39,136 nt of DNA from Nitrospirota bacterium (GTDB lineage Bacteria; Nitrospirota; Nitrospiria; Nitrospirales; UBA8639): assembly GCA_003695915.1 (NCBI GenBank), contig RFGF01000108.1, positions 1-39,136 of the forward strand, read 5' to 3'. Positions 25,956 through 34,248 of this stretch are shown here, piece by piece (positions within the stretch are counted from its first letter, which is position 1; each line of letters opens with the position of its first letter). The notes beneath the pieces are model-generated. The model did no database searches and was not told where the DNA came from. It was given only the letters and a program-made list of their open reading frames with translations. The position numbers and the translations under genes are program-made.

Positions 25956-27302
25956 CTAATTCTTTGATGCCAGATTCCGCAAAAATATGTCTACGATCTG
26001 CTGCGTATGAAACAACATCGTAGATACTTGCGTATAATGTCCATGGCCATAGAAATGTTCACGAGGAGAAAGCGTCGGTGGCACCTGATAGTCGATCAGA
26101 AGACACTGACCGTCATTGTGGCACCGCGTTCCTCGACGTGCACATTCCAACCATCGCTCAAACCCATCATAAGGCTCCAAGAGCACGCGGAGTTCTTCGT
26201 TCGCCCAAACCTCATCCGGAGACAGAGGGACAGCATCGGTTCCGGCCACTGCAAGTTGTTGGACATAATCCCCTCCAGCCACCATGGGAACTTCCCACGC
26301 AATCTGCGGAAGTTCCATTTTGGCCAGCCAAGGTTTGCCTTTTCCTCGAATAGGCCGGTGATAAATGATATGAAGTAACTGCCCCAAACTTTCGAGTTCC
26401 CACCCATATCGAACCGGCGTGCCGTATGTGACCACATCAAGCACTAGTCCTTTGAAAACATTGCCTTCGCTCAGTTGACGATAGATCGCTTCCAAACGTT
26501 CCAGCCGAGAGGGCTCTGCCCCGATTGCTTCATAATGTTGCATGAGAATGTCAAAGATCGTTTCCCGAGTCGGCGATTCACTTTTGGCGAGAAAATTGGA
26601 CAAGAGTGCGACAACCAACCCCGCATGTCCATGAGCCTGCAAGATGATCCGAGACGGATGGTGATCTAAAAACGGTCGTGTCCACCCCTCTAGGAACTCC
26701 AGAAGATCGAGCGCCGCTTCGACCCGTCCCAAATGATAGCGACAACCTGACCACACATACCGATCTGTGACAATGGGTAACTCGCCGTCGTTCGTCAAAG
26801 CCTGATGAAACTGCCTTACATACTCGAACGAGAAGTTTCCGCGATCGCCGGTTAACCGATCGAGGATCTCCTTGGTTCGGTCGTCGTTTTGAAACGGAGG
26901 CGCGAGATCCTCATCTGCAGCACGCAAGCCGTTGGTCTCTGGACGCATCAACGCCAACAGCGATTCCAAACCGGGGATACCACGTGAATACCCGCGCTTC
27001 AGTCCGCCCACCTCGTCCAATCGTCCTACCCCGAACAAGTCCGTAAACGGCGAATCATGAACAAAGAGCACACCCCTGACCCCTGCCTGAGACAGGGCTA
27101 CCCCTGCTTCGCTCATCGTCTGGCGCCAAGCGGCCGAGCCCGGCTCTGGACCCGGATCAAATTGGAGATAGTTGACTCGTTCCCCCGGATCGGAACGCGA
27201 ATACGCAGCATGTTGAAAGTTATTGTCTACAGGCATCTTTACACCAAACTCGAGAATCGTCCCGTCATCTCGCACATCTTCCGACCTGCGTCGAACCTGC
27301 AT
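25956..27302 (-). CDS. Alpha/beta-hydrolase-like protein lacking the nucleophile serine
   Basis: I do not recognise this 448-residue protein as a named enzyme. It has the outline of an alpha/beta hydrolase. VRGVLFVHDSPF (75-86) resembles the first core strand and oxyanion turn. A stretch at 218-231 (RIILQAHGHAGLVV) lies where a GxSxG nucleophile elbow would be, but reads AHGHAG with Gly at the Ser position. A strand DVVTYGTPVRYGW near 289-301 resembles the family's acid-bearing strand. The end contains HFYGHGHYT, a possible His loop. It may therefore be catalytically inactive, or may use another residue. There is no signal peptide or membrane helix. Neither the start at 27302 nor an internal Met at 27236 has a good ribosome-binding site. 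It is divergent from the AP-superfamily gene. Confidence 0.6.
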   Translation of the reverse strand: MQVRRRSEDVRDDGTILEFGVKMPVDNNFQHAAYSRSDPGERVNYLQFDPGPEPGSAAWRQTMSEAGVALSQAGVRGVLFVHDSPFTDLFGVGRLDEVGGLKRGYSRGIPGLESLLALMRPETNGLRAADEDLAPPFQNDDRTKEILDRLTGDRGNFSFEYVRQFHQALTNDGELPIVTDRYVWSGCRYHLGRVEAALDLLEFLEGWTRPFLDHHPSRIILQAHGHAGLVVALLSNFLAKSESPTRETIFDILMQHYEAIGAEPSRLERLEAIYRQLSEGNVFKGLVLDVVTYGTPVRYGWELESLGQLLHIIYHRPIRGKGKPWLAKMELPQIAWEVPMVAGGDYVQQLAVAGTDAVPLSPDEVWANEELRVLLEPYDGFERWLECARRGTRCHNDGQCLLIDYQVPPTLSPREHFYGHGHYTQVSTMLFHTQQIVDIFLRNLASKN

Positions 27303-27551
27303 GTGCTGTATACGATTTCAACACGATACCACACTGTCATGCAACTTGACCCAGAACCGTCGTTGTCCCTACTCGCTTCTTTATCCATTCACCCCTTATC
27401 TCTGCGAGCCGGCTTTCGCTAAGCGCCTTTGCGTTCAGGGTGCTCATCTCCATCCCTGTGCCAGTTGACCGTCCAAAAAGACGCGTGATAACGTGAATCG
27501 CAATTTCAACTGATCCACTTTTGATGAATTTCTTGCACCTCATTGGTCATC

Positions 27552-28607
27552 ATGCACAATATCCATCTACAAACTTCTTCTCCTTCTACTCGTCCTGGGG
27601 TGTGGCTAGGGCTTTGGATTCTCGGTCTCTTCTGGATCGCTAGTCCTTATACTTCCGATGCCTATGCGACAGGCACGTCGCAAGCTGAGCACGTCGTCCT
27701 GATTGTGCTCGAAGGCCTTGGCAACCAGGTTATTCAATCGAATCCTGATTCCTTACTCGCCAAATTGGCAAAAGAAGGAGCGGCATCGTGGTCCGCTCGA
27801 TCAGTGTCTCCACCCCTGACTGTGCCGGCTATGGCTTCACTCCTCACAGGCCTGCCGATCGAGAAACATCGCGTCACACCGGATTGGCAACGATACGATT
27901 TTGCACGATCGTTCCTCCGCTCTCCCACCATTTTCGATTATATGGACTTGGCCGCCGGCAAAGACAGCGCGGTGTTCTTTATGGACGAGAGGCTCTATCA
28001 ACTCTCGCGACCGGAAATTTATGTGGACTCTCAAATTTGCGGCATCGCCAAACCAAACTGCACTCCACAAACCGTCGCAGCATATATCGAGGATTATTTA
28101 CACAAGGTGACGAGCGAGGGAGGATTCGGATTTCGGCTTTTTGCGATTCCGGATTTACTTTTGGTTCACCTGCCGACACCGGCACAAGCCGGCATGAAAT
28201 TCGGCTGGGATTCTCCGGCTTATCGTCAGGCCCTTCAATCGGTCAATGAGGCCGTCGCCAAGATCATCCAGGTGTATAAAGACCATGGGGTGCTTCACAA
28301 AACCATGTTTCTTATAACCGGCTTGAACAGTCCTCCCACCTTGTCATCAGGTGATACCAACCATACCGATTCCCAGGCCGCGAGGAAGCTTCCTTTATCG
28401 CCAGCCATTCCTTGGATTGCTTGGGGCGCTAACGTCAAGCCAGGGTACCGGATCACCCAACCCGTCTCGCTCTTAGATACGGGAGCAACGATTCTCTATG
28501 CCCTCGGTCTCGAAACTCACACGGAATGGGACAGCAAACCGATCACAGAAATTTTTCAAACCGTTCCCCAGAAGCAGACCACGGAAAATGAGCGTTTTTT
28601 TCAATAA
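27552..28607 (+). CDS. Alkaline-phosphatase-superfamily protein with lost metal ligands
   Basis: This 351-residue exported protein has a signal peptide ending DAYA. It shows the fold marks of type I phosphodiesterases: VVLIVLEGLGN, where enzymes have an Asp before the Gly; PPLTVPAMASLLTGL, whose Thr90 is the nucleophile position; and a late strand ending in a short turn. Other metal-binding positions have changed. The expected D-x-x-G-H pattern reads HLPTPAQAGMKFGW (about 206-219). The SDHG strand turn reads LITGLNSPPT (about 254-263). So most zinc ligands are missing and hydrolysis is unlikely. I start at the ATG at 27552, not an upstream TTG; neither has a clear ribosome-binding site. It heads a run with a small exported protein and a HEAT-repeat gene, which suggests a binding or scaffold role. 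Confidence 0.7.
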   Translation: MHNIHLQTSSPSTRPGVWLGLWILGLFWIASPYTSDAYATGTSQAEHVVLIVLEGLGNQVIQSNPDSLLAKLAKEGAASWSARSVSPPLTVPAMASLLTGLPIEKHRVTPDWQRYDFARSFLRSPTIFDYMDLAAGKDSAVFFMDERLYQLSRPEIYVDSQICGIAKPNCTPQTVAAYIEDYLHKVTSEGGFGFRLFAIPDLLLVHLPTPAQAGMKFGWDSPAYRQALQSVNEAVAKIIQVYKDHGVLHKTMFLITGLNSPPTLSSGDTNHTDSQAARKLPLSPAIPWIAWGANVKPGYRITQPVSLLDTGATILYALGLETHTEWDSKPITEIFQTVPQKQTTENERFFQ

Positions 28608-29094
28608 AAAGAAGGGGATGGCTAACCCCTTGCTTCCCGTTCGACCGTTCTGGCGAAGCCTGCTCTTGGTCGCGGGTTGCCTGTCGATCCTTCCACTGAC
28701 CAATGGCATCTTGGCCGCCGATTCCAAGCCGGTCAATCCCCTGTTAAAAGAATATACCATCACGATTGATCCAACGACGCTCCAGCCACCTACGCGATGG
28801 CACATTCCCGGCATTACCCCTCTAATTTGGACGGGTGATCCCGCAAGTTCACCGGCTTTTCAGACCACCGAAGTTCGACAGGTCAAGCTCAAGCCAGGCG
28901 AGTATCGTTTTGGTACATTTACGTTTGATTTTACGTTCAGAGTGACTCTTTCAGGGACTCTTGATTATCCCTCGACCTTGGATCAATGTGTCAGTGGCCG
29001 AGGAACCCAGAGGTTGACCATTCGATGCAGCCATACACAGCCTTATCCGCAAGAACCTGATTATTCGTACGATTCACTCAACGGAGTACAGTAA
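28588..29094 (+). CDS. Small exported protein of unknown function
   Basis: The 168-residue product starts with a Lys-rich n-region and a long hydrophobic stretch, LLLVAGCLSILPLTNGILAA, which looks like a signal peptide cleaved after the final Ala. The internal VAGC resembles a lipobox but lies mid-helix, so lipidation is less likely. The mature part is Pro-, Thr- and Phe-rich with alternating strands such as YRFGTFTFDFTFRVTLSG, like an all-beta or cupredoxin-style fold, and has two Cys near the end. I know no family match. I choose the ATG at 28588, which overlaps the preceding gene by 20 bases. An ATG at 28618 directly after AAGAAGGGG is an alternative. It lies two bases before the HEAT-repeat gene, so the three genes are probably coupled. 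Confidence 0.65.
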   Translation: MSVFFNKKKGMANPLLPVRPFWRSLLLVAGCLSILPLTNGILAADSKPVNPLLKEYTITIDPTTLQPPTRWHIPGITPLIWTGDPASSPAFQTTEVRQVKLKPGEYRFGTFTFDFTFRVTLSGTLDYPSTLDQCVSGRGTQRLTIRCSHTQPYPQEPDYSYDSLNGVQ

Positions 29095-29096
29095 CC

Positions 29097-30482
29097 ATGT
29101 CGCAAAGCGTGCAAGATTGGCTTGAAGCGTTGGAAGATGTCGATGACGCCACGCGAGAAGAAGCTGCCAAAGCCCTTGCAGAACTCGGAGACCCGCAAAC
29201 ACTCGATGCGCTCCTGACCGCGCTGGAAGACGAGTACTGGGCGGTTCGCGCTCAGGTCGCATGGGGGTTGGCGAAGATCGGGGGTGCCCGAGCCATCGAA
29301 GGGCTGATCACTCTCTTCAACGACAACCTCATGGAAGTCCAAGCCGAGGCGGTCAAGGCTGCCGCCTCCATGGGTCCTGCCATTGTTCCGGCTCTTCTCC
29401 CCTGCCTCAAGGATCAGCGATGGAAAGTGCGTGAACAGGCAGCGAAAGCATTGGGAGAATTGCGCGCAACGCAAGCGGTCGAGAGCTTGATTCTCGCATG
29501 CCGCGATCGGGATGGCGCGGTCAAAAGCGCCGCCGCGGAAGCGTTAGGGAAGATCGGCGACCCGAAAGCTGTTCCGACCTTGGTCAAGCTTTTCAAGGAT
29601 CCGTCGAAAATCGTGCGAGAAACAGCGGGAACGGCTCTGGTGCACATCGGTGAACCATCGATCGACGCACTCTTGGACTCCTTGAACGATCCTCATTTCG
29701 TCGTCCGGTGTCATGCGGTTCGAGCATTGGGGGGCATGACGACCGACTATCAAATGGGACGTGCTTGGACCAGAGATCCCCGAGTCGTCGACGCGTTGAT
29801 TCGATTGCTCAAAGACCCGGACCGCGCCGTACGCGAGGATGCGACGATCGCCCTTGGCAATATCGGAGATCCGCGTGCGGTCGATGGCTTGATCGAGGCG
29901 ATGAAAGATGGAGCGGTCAAGCGGCATGCCATTGCCTCGTTAGGCATGATCGGCGATCCCCGAGCGCTCCCTGCTGTCTTGGATGCGCTCAAAGGGCGAG
30001 GCATTCAGCAAAAAGGGAAACCCACTCCCGGCTGCATCATCAGCGAAGAACAGCTCATTAAGGAAGCCGCTGCCACCGCCTTGGGACATTTCCGGCAACC
30101 CAAAGCCATCCCGGATTTGATTTTTTTATTGAAAGATCTTGTCTTGCGCGATTATGCCTCGGCATCGCTCGTCTTAATCGGCGATTCAGCCATTGAACCG
30201 CTCGTGACGTTCCTCCACGATCCGGATCTTTCCAAAGTAGAAAAGGAAAGCGAACGAGTATTGGCCTTTGCCTCTTCCCGCACGACAGCCTCTCGAGCTT
30301 TGAAAAAGATCGTCCTGGAAACGCTGGAGAAGTTAGGATGGGAACCGCCGGCCGAGGAGTTGGAGATGCCAGCCGAAGGCCCCGAGTACACGGATCCGTC
30401 CAAAGTCTTGGGAGAAGAAGGTCGCTTTGGACCGGCCGGCGACTTTGCAAGGCCAGCCAAACCGCCGAAGATCGAACGTTAG
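29097..30482 (+). CDS. HEAT-repeat (PBS-lyase-type) protein, 461 residues
   Basis: About eleven HEAT/PBS-lyase-type repeats fill residues 5-415. Each has the pattern VR-x-x-A-A-x-A-L-G-x-I-G-D-P-x-A, for example VREQAAKALGEL and VREDATIALGNIGDP. Between repeats near 215-230 is a short insertion (YQMGRAWTRDP) and another near 305-320. The domain closes with LEKLGWEPP, after which a Pro/Glu-rich tail of about 40 residues has no repeats. There is no signal peptide or catalytic motif, so a cytoplasmic binding scaffold is the natural reading. It starts two bases after the small exported protein gene. It is convergent with the betaine methyltransferase, and a weak hairpin (ACCGC/GCGGT near 30,540) lies between. 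Some relatives (CpcE/CpcF) attach bilins, but nothing else supports that here. Confidence 0.85.
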   Translation: MSQSVQDWLEALEDVDDATREEAAKALAELGDPQTLDALLTALEDEYWAVRAQVAWGLAKIGGARAIEGLITLFNDNLMEVQAEAVKAAASMGPAIVPALLPCLKDQRWKVREQAAKALGELRATQAVESLILACRDRDGAVKSAAAEALGKIGDPKAVPTLVKLFKDPSKIVRETAGTALVHIGEPSIDALLDSLNDPHFVVRCHAVRALGGMTTDYQMGRAWTRDPRVVDALIRLLKDPDRAVREDATIALGNIGDPRAVDGLIEAMKDGAVKRHAIASLGMIGDPRALPAVLDALKGRGIQQKGKPTPGCIISEEQLIKEAAATALGHFRQPKAIPDLIFLLKDLVLRDYASASLVLIGDSAIEPLVTFLHDPDLSKVEKESERVLAFASSRTTASRALKKIVLETLEKLGWEPPAEELEMPAEGPEYTDPSKVLGEEGRFGPAGDFARPAKPPKIER

Positions 30483-30549
30483 CAGCGGGATTCTGCAACA
30501 ACTTTCCACCACCGCCTCACTTTATCATCGATACATCACCGCAAAGCGG

Positions 30550-32205
30550 TCAGGGTTTTTGAAAGAGCAGAATGCCCCACCGCAGATGGCCGGCTTGTCC
30601 CCCTTCGATCCAATGGGTGAGACCGGCTTGCATCTTGTCAAGATATTCCTCGCTGCAGACCCGAACGAGCTGGTGATATTGCGCACGGATTTCATCCAAT
30701 ACCCGGGCGTAATGAATAGGGAGATGCTCCGACAAATCGATGACCTGAACTTCTTTCAGACCCAATTCCGACGCCATCTGTCGATACGCGCCCACCGAGC
30801 CGAGCGAATCGAGATGAATTCGGTTCAAAATCGGTTGTAAGCTCTCTCGAGGGCACTCTTCGCTTTGCATGGGATCCGTGAAGATAAACAGCCCACCCGG
30901 AGCCAAAACCCGATCCACCTCTTCAAAGATCCTTCGCCGATTCCCACTATGCAACATGGCATCTTGCGACCACACCACATCGACACACGATGCCGGCAGC
31001 GGGATATCCTCGAAGCTGCCGTCAACGACATTGATCGCCAAGCTCAATCCTTGTGCACGATTGAGTTCCCGATTTCGATGATTTTGCACCTCGCTCAAGT
31101 TGAGACAGCCCACATAACAGCCGTAAGTCTTAGCGAGATATCGAGCCGACCCTCCATATCCTGAACCAATATCCAAGATTCTGGTCTTGGCGTTCAGCGG
31201 CGGTAATAATGAGGCCATTTTTTCGACGGTGCGGCGGCTGGCTTCGGCGATCGGATCGGTAGGAGAGGTATACAGCCCGATATGAATATCTTCCCCTCCC
31301 CAAATCGTCGCATAAAATCGATCAGCATCCGAACTATTGTAATAATCCCGAGCCACCTCGACGGTGTTTGAATATCCGGATACGAGCACGGATTTTGCCG
31401 TGCGGGCCTCTCCGTGTTTGTATCGCTTTTCTGCGACATGAATAAAAAAATCGGGGTCTTCGACTCGATGCGTTTCTTGAAAGTCCGCGTAGGTTTTGAC
31501 CCGCTGAAAGCCGACTTCGTACATCAATCGTCGCGTGTATTCCTTCCGAAGCGGAAACATATTGAGATGATATTCCGATCCATCGGGGAATTGGTATCGA
31601 AAGCGCGCAAGTCCCTCATCCACATATTCCGGCTCGGCCCTGACATTCTCGCCGCAATAATAATACACATGTTTCGAGGTAAATCCGTCATCCAAAATCC
31701 CGTCATAGTTCCGCTGATCCAAGATCAAAATTCCGTCATGATCCAAGGCCGCATAAAATTCAGCCAAGGCTTTCCGGCGATCTTGTTCGGAAAACAAATG
31801 CGTCAGCGAGTTCCCCAAACAAATGACGGCATCATATTTGTCGACGATGTCGCGACTCAGCCAACGCCAATCCGCGTGGACCGTTCGCATGATCAAGCCC
31901 GCACGTCTAGCGTTTTCAAACGCCTTGGCCAACATCTCAGGGCTCCCATCCGCACTAATGACATCGAACCCGGCTTTGAGCAACCGAATCGAATGGAATC
32001 CCGTGCCCGTGGCCACATCGAGCACACGTTTCACACCATGCTCTTGTAAAATGCGGATAAAAAAATCACCTTCAGCAGAAGCCCGAGCATCCCAATCAAT
32101 TAACTCGTCCCATTTTCGGACAAAGCTATGCACATATTCTTGTTTGTAAAGGTCGGTTCTCCGCTGGGCAATGGGATTTTGCCCATATTGCTGATGCTGT
32201 CCCAT
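30550..32205 (-). CDS. Fused glycine/sarcosine and dimethylglycine N-methyltransferase (betaine synthesis)
   Basis: This 551-residue protein joins two SAM-dependent methyltransferases. The N-terminal half resembles glycine/sarcosine N-methyltransferase, with the SAM loop VLDVATGTGFHS (61-72) and a following acidic residue in SADGSPEM. The C-terminal half resembles sarcosine/dimethylglycine N-methyltransferase, with ILDIGSGYGGSARYL (343-357) and FIFTDPMQ. Together they would methylate glycine three times to give glycine betaine, an osmoprotectant. In Halorhodospira and cyanobacteria these are usually separate genes; fused forms are known in Actinopolyspora. The ATG has AAGGAGGTG seven bases upstream. 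The gene is divergent from a BCCT betaine carrier, which supports the pathway assignment. Confidence 0.9.
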   Translation of the reverse strand: MGQHQQYGQNPIAQRRTDLYKQEYVHSFVRKWDELIDWDARASAEGDFFIRILQEHGVKRVLDVATGTGFHSIRLLKAGFDVISADGSPEMLAKAFENARRAGLIMRTVHADWRWLSRDIVDKYDAVICLGNSLTHLFSEQDRRKALAEFYAALDHDGILILDQRNYDGILDDGFTSKHVYYYCGENVRAEPEYVDEGLARFRYQFPDGSEYHLNMFPLRKEYTRRLMYEVGFQRVKTYADFQETHRVEDPDFFIHVAEKRYKHGEARTAKSVLVSGYSNTVEVARDYYNSSDADRFYATIWGGEDIHIGLYTSPTDPIAEASRRTVEKMASLLPPLNAKTRILDIGSGYGGSARYLAKTYGCYVGCLNLSEVQNHRNRELNRAQGLSLAINVVDGSFEDIPLPASCVDVVWSQDAMLHSGNRRRIFEEVDRVLAPGGLFIFTDPMQSEECPRESLQPILNRIHLDSLGSVGAYRQMASELGLKEVQVIDLSEHLPIHYARVLDEIRAQYHQLVRVCSEEYLDKMQAGLTHWIEGGQAGHLRWGILLFQKP

Positions 32206-32553
32206 GAATCACCTCCTTGATCGCGTCATCGAAAACTGCCTCGTTCTCAGACGAAAATCCCGAAGACGTTGCCGGCGGGATAACGATTCGCATTGACTGC
32301 TCGGAGCGGGCTCATTGAGCGAGCCTGCTTCGTCAGGATGAGCCCTGCACGTAAAGTTGGGGGTTCAGTCTACAAATTGAAGAAACCGAATGGCAACCCA
32401 TTTGAGGAGAGCAGTCCGTCTCGCGTATGCTTGCCAGACCGACGCATTTCTGTGAGGCCCAGGCGCCATGCCGAGATCTTCGACACCTGAACACGTTCAA
32501 ACTTTCTGCGGAGTGATCGGAGCGCCTGGATACCTCGGCACAAGGGAAATCCT
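32206..32553. other. Divergent promoter region of the betaine genes
   Basis: These 348 bases hold the start regions of the methyltransferase (leftward) and the BCCT carrier (rightward). A short plus-strand frame at 32293-32490 has no ribosome-binding site or motif and is rejected. The notable element is an 8-base inverted repeat listed separately. Promoters were not resolved by eye. Confidence 0.5.
32308..32345. promoter_or_regulatory. Inverted repeat GGGCTCAT-N22-ATGAGCCC
   Basis: Two perfect 8-base arms lie about midway between the divergent betaine genes. It could be an operator read by a dimeric regulator or a hairpin in one leader transcript. No regulator gene is adjacent. Confidence 0.35.
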
Positions 32554-34062
32554 ATGCGCAGCATGACACCGGTTTTTAAGATATCCGTATTGCTGGCATT
32601 GGCGTTTTTGGGCTGGGGCGTAGGGCTTCCCACGCAGCTGGCGCATGTCACGCAAGCCGTTCAAGATTCTCTCACCGATTTCTTCGGTTGGCTCTATCTC
32701 CTTGCAGCGTCCACCTTTTTATGCTGTGCGCTGTACCTGGCAGTTTCCCGGTACGGGGACATTCCGCTTGGACAGGATGGTGAAAAACCGGAATTTCCCT
32801 TGCTGACCTGGTTTGCCATGTTGTTCTGCGCCGGGATGGGAATCGGCTTGGTCTTCTGGGGTGTCGCCGAACCCATTGCCCATTTTCACCATCCGCCAAG
32901 CGGAGAAGGCGGCACCCCGGATGCCGCCCGGCAAGCTTTGCAATATGCTTTTTTTCACTGGGGCCTTCATCCCTGGGGCATTTATACCGTCGTGGCATTG
33001 ATCTTGGCGTATTTCCAATTCCGTCGCCGAGCCCCCGGGTTGATCAGCGAGACATGCCGCCCGGTGTTGGGCGCGCGTACCCAAGGCGTCATCGGATGGA
33101 CCATCGACTCCATTGCCGTTTTCGCCACCGTCTTTGGCGTCGCCACATCGTTAGGGTTCGGCGCCGTCCAAATCAGCGGAGGGTTGGCCTACGTGTTCGG
33201 CATACCCAATACGCTCGCCACGCATCTTGCGCTCATCGCCGGCGTCACCCTGCTGTTTATGATCTCTGCTCAGACAGGGCTCCAACGGGGCATCAAATAT
33301 TTGAGTAATCTCAACATGATATTAGCGTTCAGCTTGCTCATCTTCTTGTTGATTGTAGGCCCCACTCAATTCCTTTTGGATCTTTTTACATCCACGCTGG
33401 GCAACTACATCCATCACTTGCCGTTGATGAGCCTGAATCTGCAGCCATTGGTCGACTCGTCCTGGATCAAAAACTGGACCGTGTTTTACTGGGCATGGTG
33501 GATCGCCTGGGCTCCGTTTGTCGGCACGTTCATCGCACGGATTTCAAAAGGACGGACGGTACGCGAATTTGTCTTGGGTGTCCTGCTCGCTCCCACGCTA
33601 TTCTGTGCCGTCTGGTTTGCGGTGTTCGGAGGAACGACGATTTCGTTGGAACTTCATCACGGCACAGCTATTAACGAGGTTATCGAACGCCATGGTATCG
33701 AGGTGGCCTTGTTCACCGTGTTGGAACGCTTTCCTCTCGGCACGCTAATGTCGATTCTAGCCATTGTTCTCATCGGGACGTTTTTTATTACGTCCGCCGA
33801 TTCCGCCACCTTCGTGCTCGGTACACTCACGACGCAAGGCAACCTTAACCCGCCCAACGCCGTGAAATTGACATGGGGAGTCATTCAATCGTTTTCCGCT
33901 GCCGTTCTGCTGTGGTCCGGAGGCTTGAACGGCCTTCAAACCGGCGCGATCATCGCCGCCTTTCCCTTCATGTTCATTATTTTCCTGATGATCATCGCGC
34001 TTCTGAAGGCTTTCAGCGTGGAGCTCCGCACCGCCTCCCTCCCCACTCAAGCACACGACTGA
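32554..34062 (+). CDS. BCCT-family glycine betaine/choline transporter
   Basis: This 502-residue secondary carrier has about twelve membrane helices. The family's substrate- and ion-site motif GMGIGLVFWGVAEP is at 94-107, and the signature helix WTVFYWAWWIAWAPFVGTF is at 308-326 with the RISKGRTVRE loop after it. Trp and Gly residues that line the betaine pocket in BetP and CaiT are conserved in those segments. The C-terminal cytoplasmic tail is only about 20 residues, shorter than the osmosensing tail of BetP, so activation may differ. The ATG at 32554 has AAGGGA seven bases upstream. Divergence from the betaine biosynthesis gene suggests import of betaine as an osmolyte. Choline or another quaternary amine remains possible. 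Confidence 0.93.
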   Translation: MRSMTPVFKISVLLALAFLGWGVGLPTQLAHVTQAVQDSLTDFFGWLYLLAASTFLCCALYLAVSRYGDIPLGQDGEKPEFPLLTWFAMLFCAGMGIGLVFWGVAEPIAHFHHPPSGEGGTPDAARQALQYAFFHWGLHPWGIYTVVALILAYFQFRRRAPGLISETCRPVLGARTQGVIGWTIDSIAVFATVFGVATSLGFGAVQISGGLAYVFGIPNTLATHLALIAGVTLLFMISAQTGLQRGIKYLSNLNMILAFSLLIFLLIVGPTQFLLDLFTSTLGNYIHHLPLMSLNLQPLVDSSWIKNWTVFYWAWWIAWAPFVGTFIARISKGRTVREFVLGVLLAPTLFCAVWFAVFGGTTISLELHHGTAINEVIERHGIEVALFTVLERFPLGTLMSILAIVLIGTFFITSADSATFVLGTLTTQGNLNPPNAVKLTWGVIQSFSAAVLLWSGGLNGLQTGAIIAAFPFMFIIFLMIIALLKAFSVELRTASLPTQAHD

Positions 34063-34082
34063 CGGCCTAAGTGTGGACAATC

Positions 34083-34171
34083 TTTTTGGTGGCCCCCACT
34101 GGAGGAGGGTCTCCTTGCTCGATTTCCAACTCACTTGTATCCTTCAAAGACGATGAGTTGACCACCAAAAA
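34083..34171. repeat. Long-loop inverted repeat TTTTTGGTGG/CCACCAAAAA
   Basis: Perfect 10-base arms at 34083-34092 and 34162-34171 are separated by 69 bases, just after the BCCT stop codon and ahead of the HEAT-repeat gene run. The spacing is too long for a simple terminator. It could mark the edges of a small inserted element or form a large leader structure. Confidence 0.35.
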
Positions 34172-34248
34172 ATTACCATGGTAAGGTGATTTCCGGCTCG
34201 TCAAGGCATATATTCCATCTTTTTTCAATCGCTATGTATGACTGAATT

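Noticed and set aside
25757-26023. 88-codon plus-strand frame upstream of pnt
   Set aside because: Crosses into the antisense of the hydrolase-like gene and shows no motif.
29097-30482. Phycobilisome (bilin) lyase reading of the HEAT proteins
   Set aside because: Only the generic repeat fold is shared with CpcE/CpcF; no bilin synthesis or phycobiliprotein gene is nearby and the organism is not phototrophic by its other genes.
30538-30560. ACCGC-AAA-GCGGT hairpin followed by TTTTT
   Set aside because: The stem is only five pairs with a three-base loop and the T-run begins six bases later inside the methyltransferase 3' end, so it is too weak to list as a terminator.
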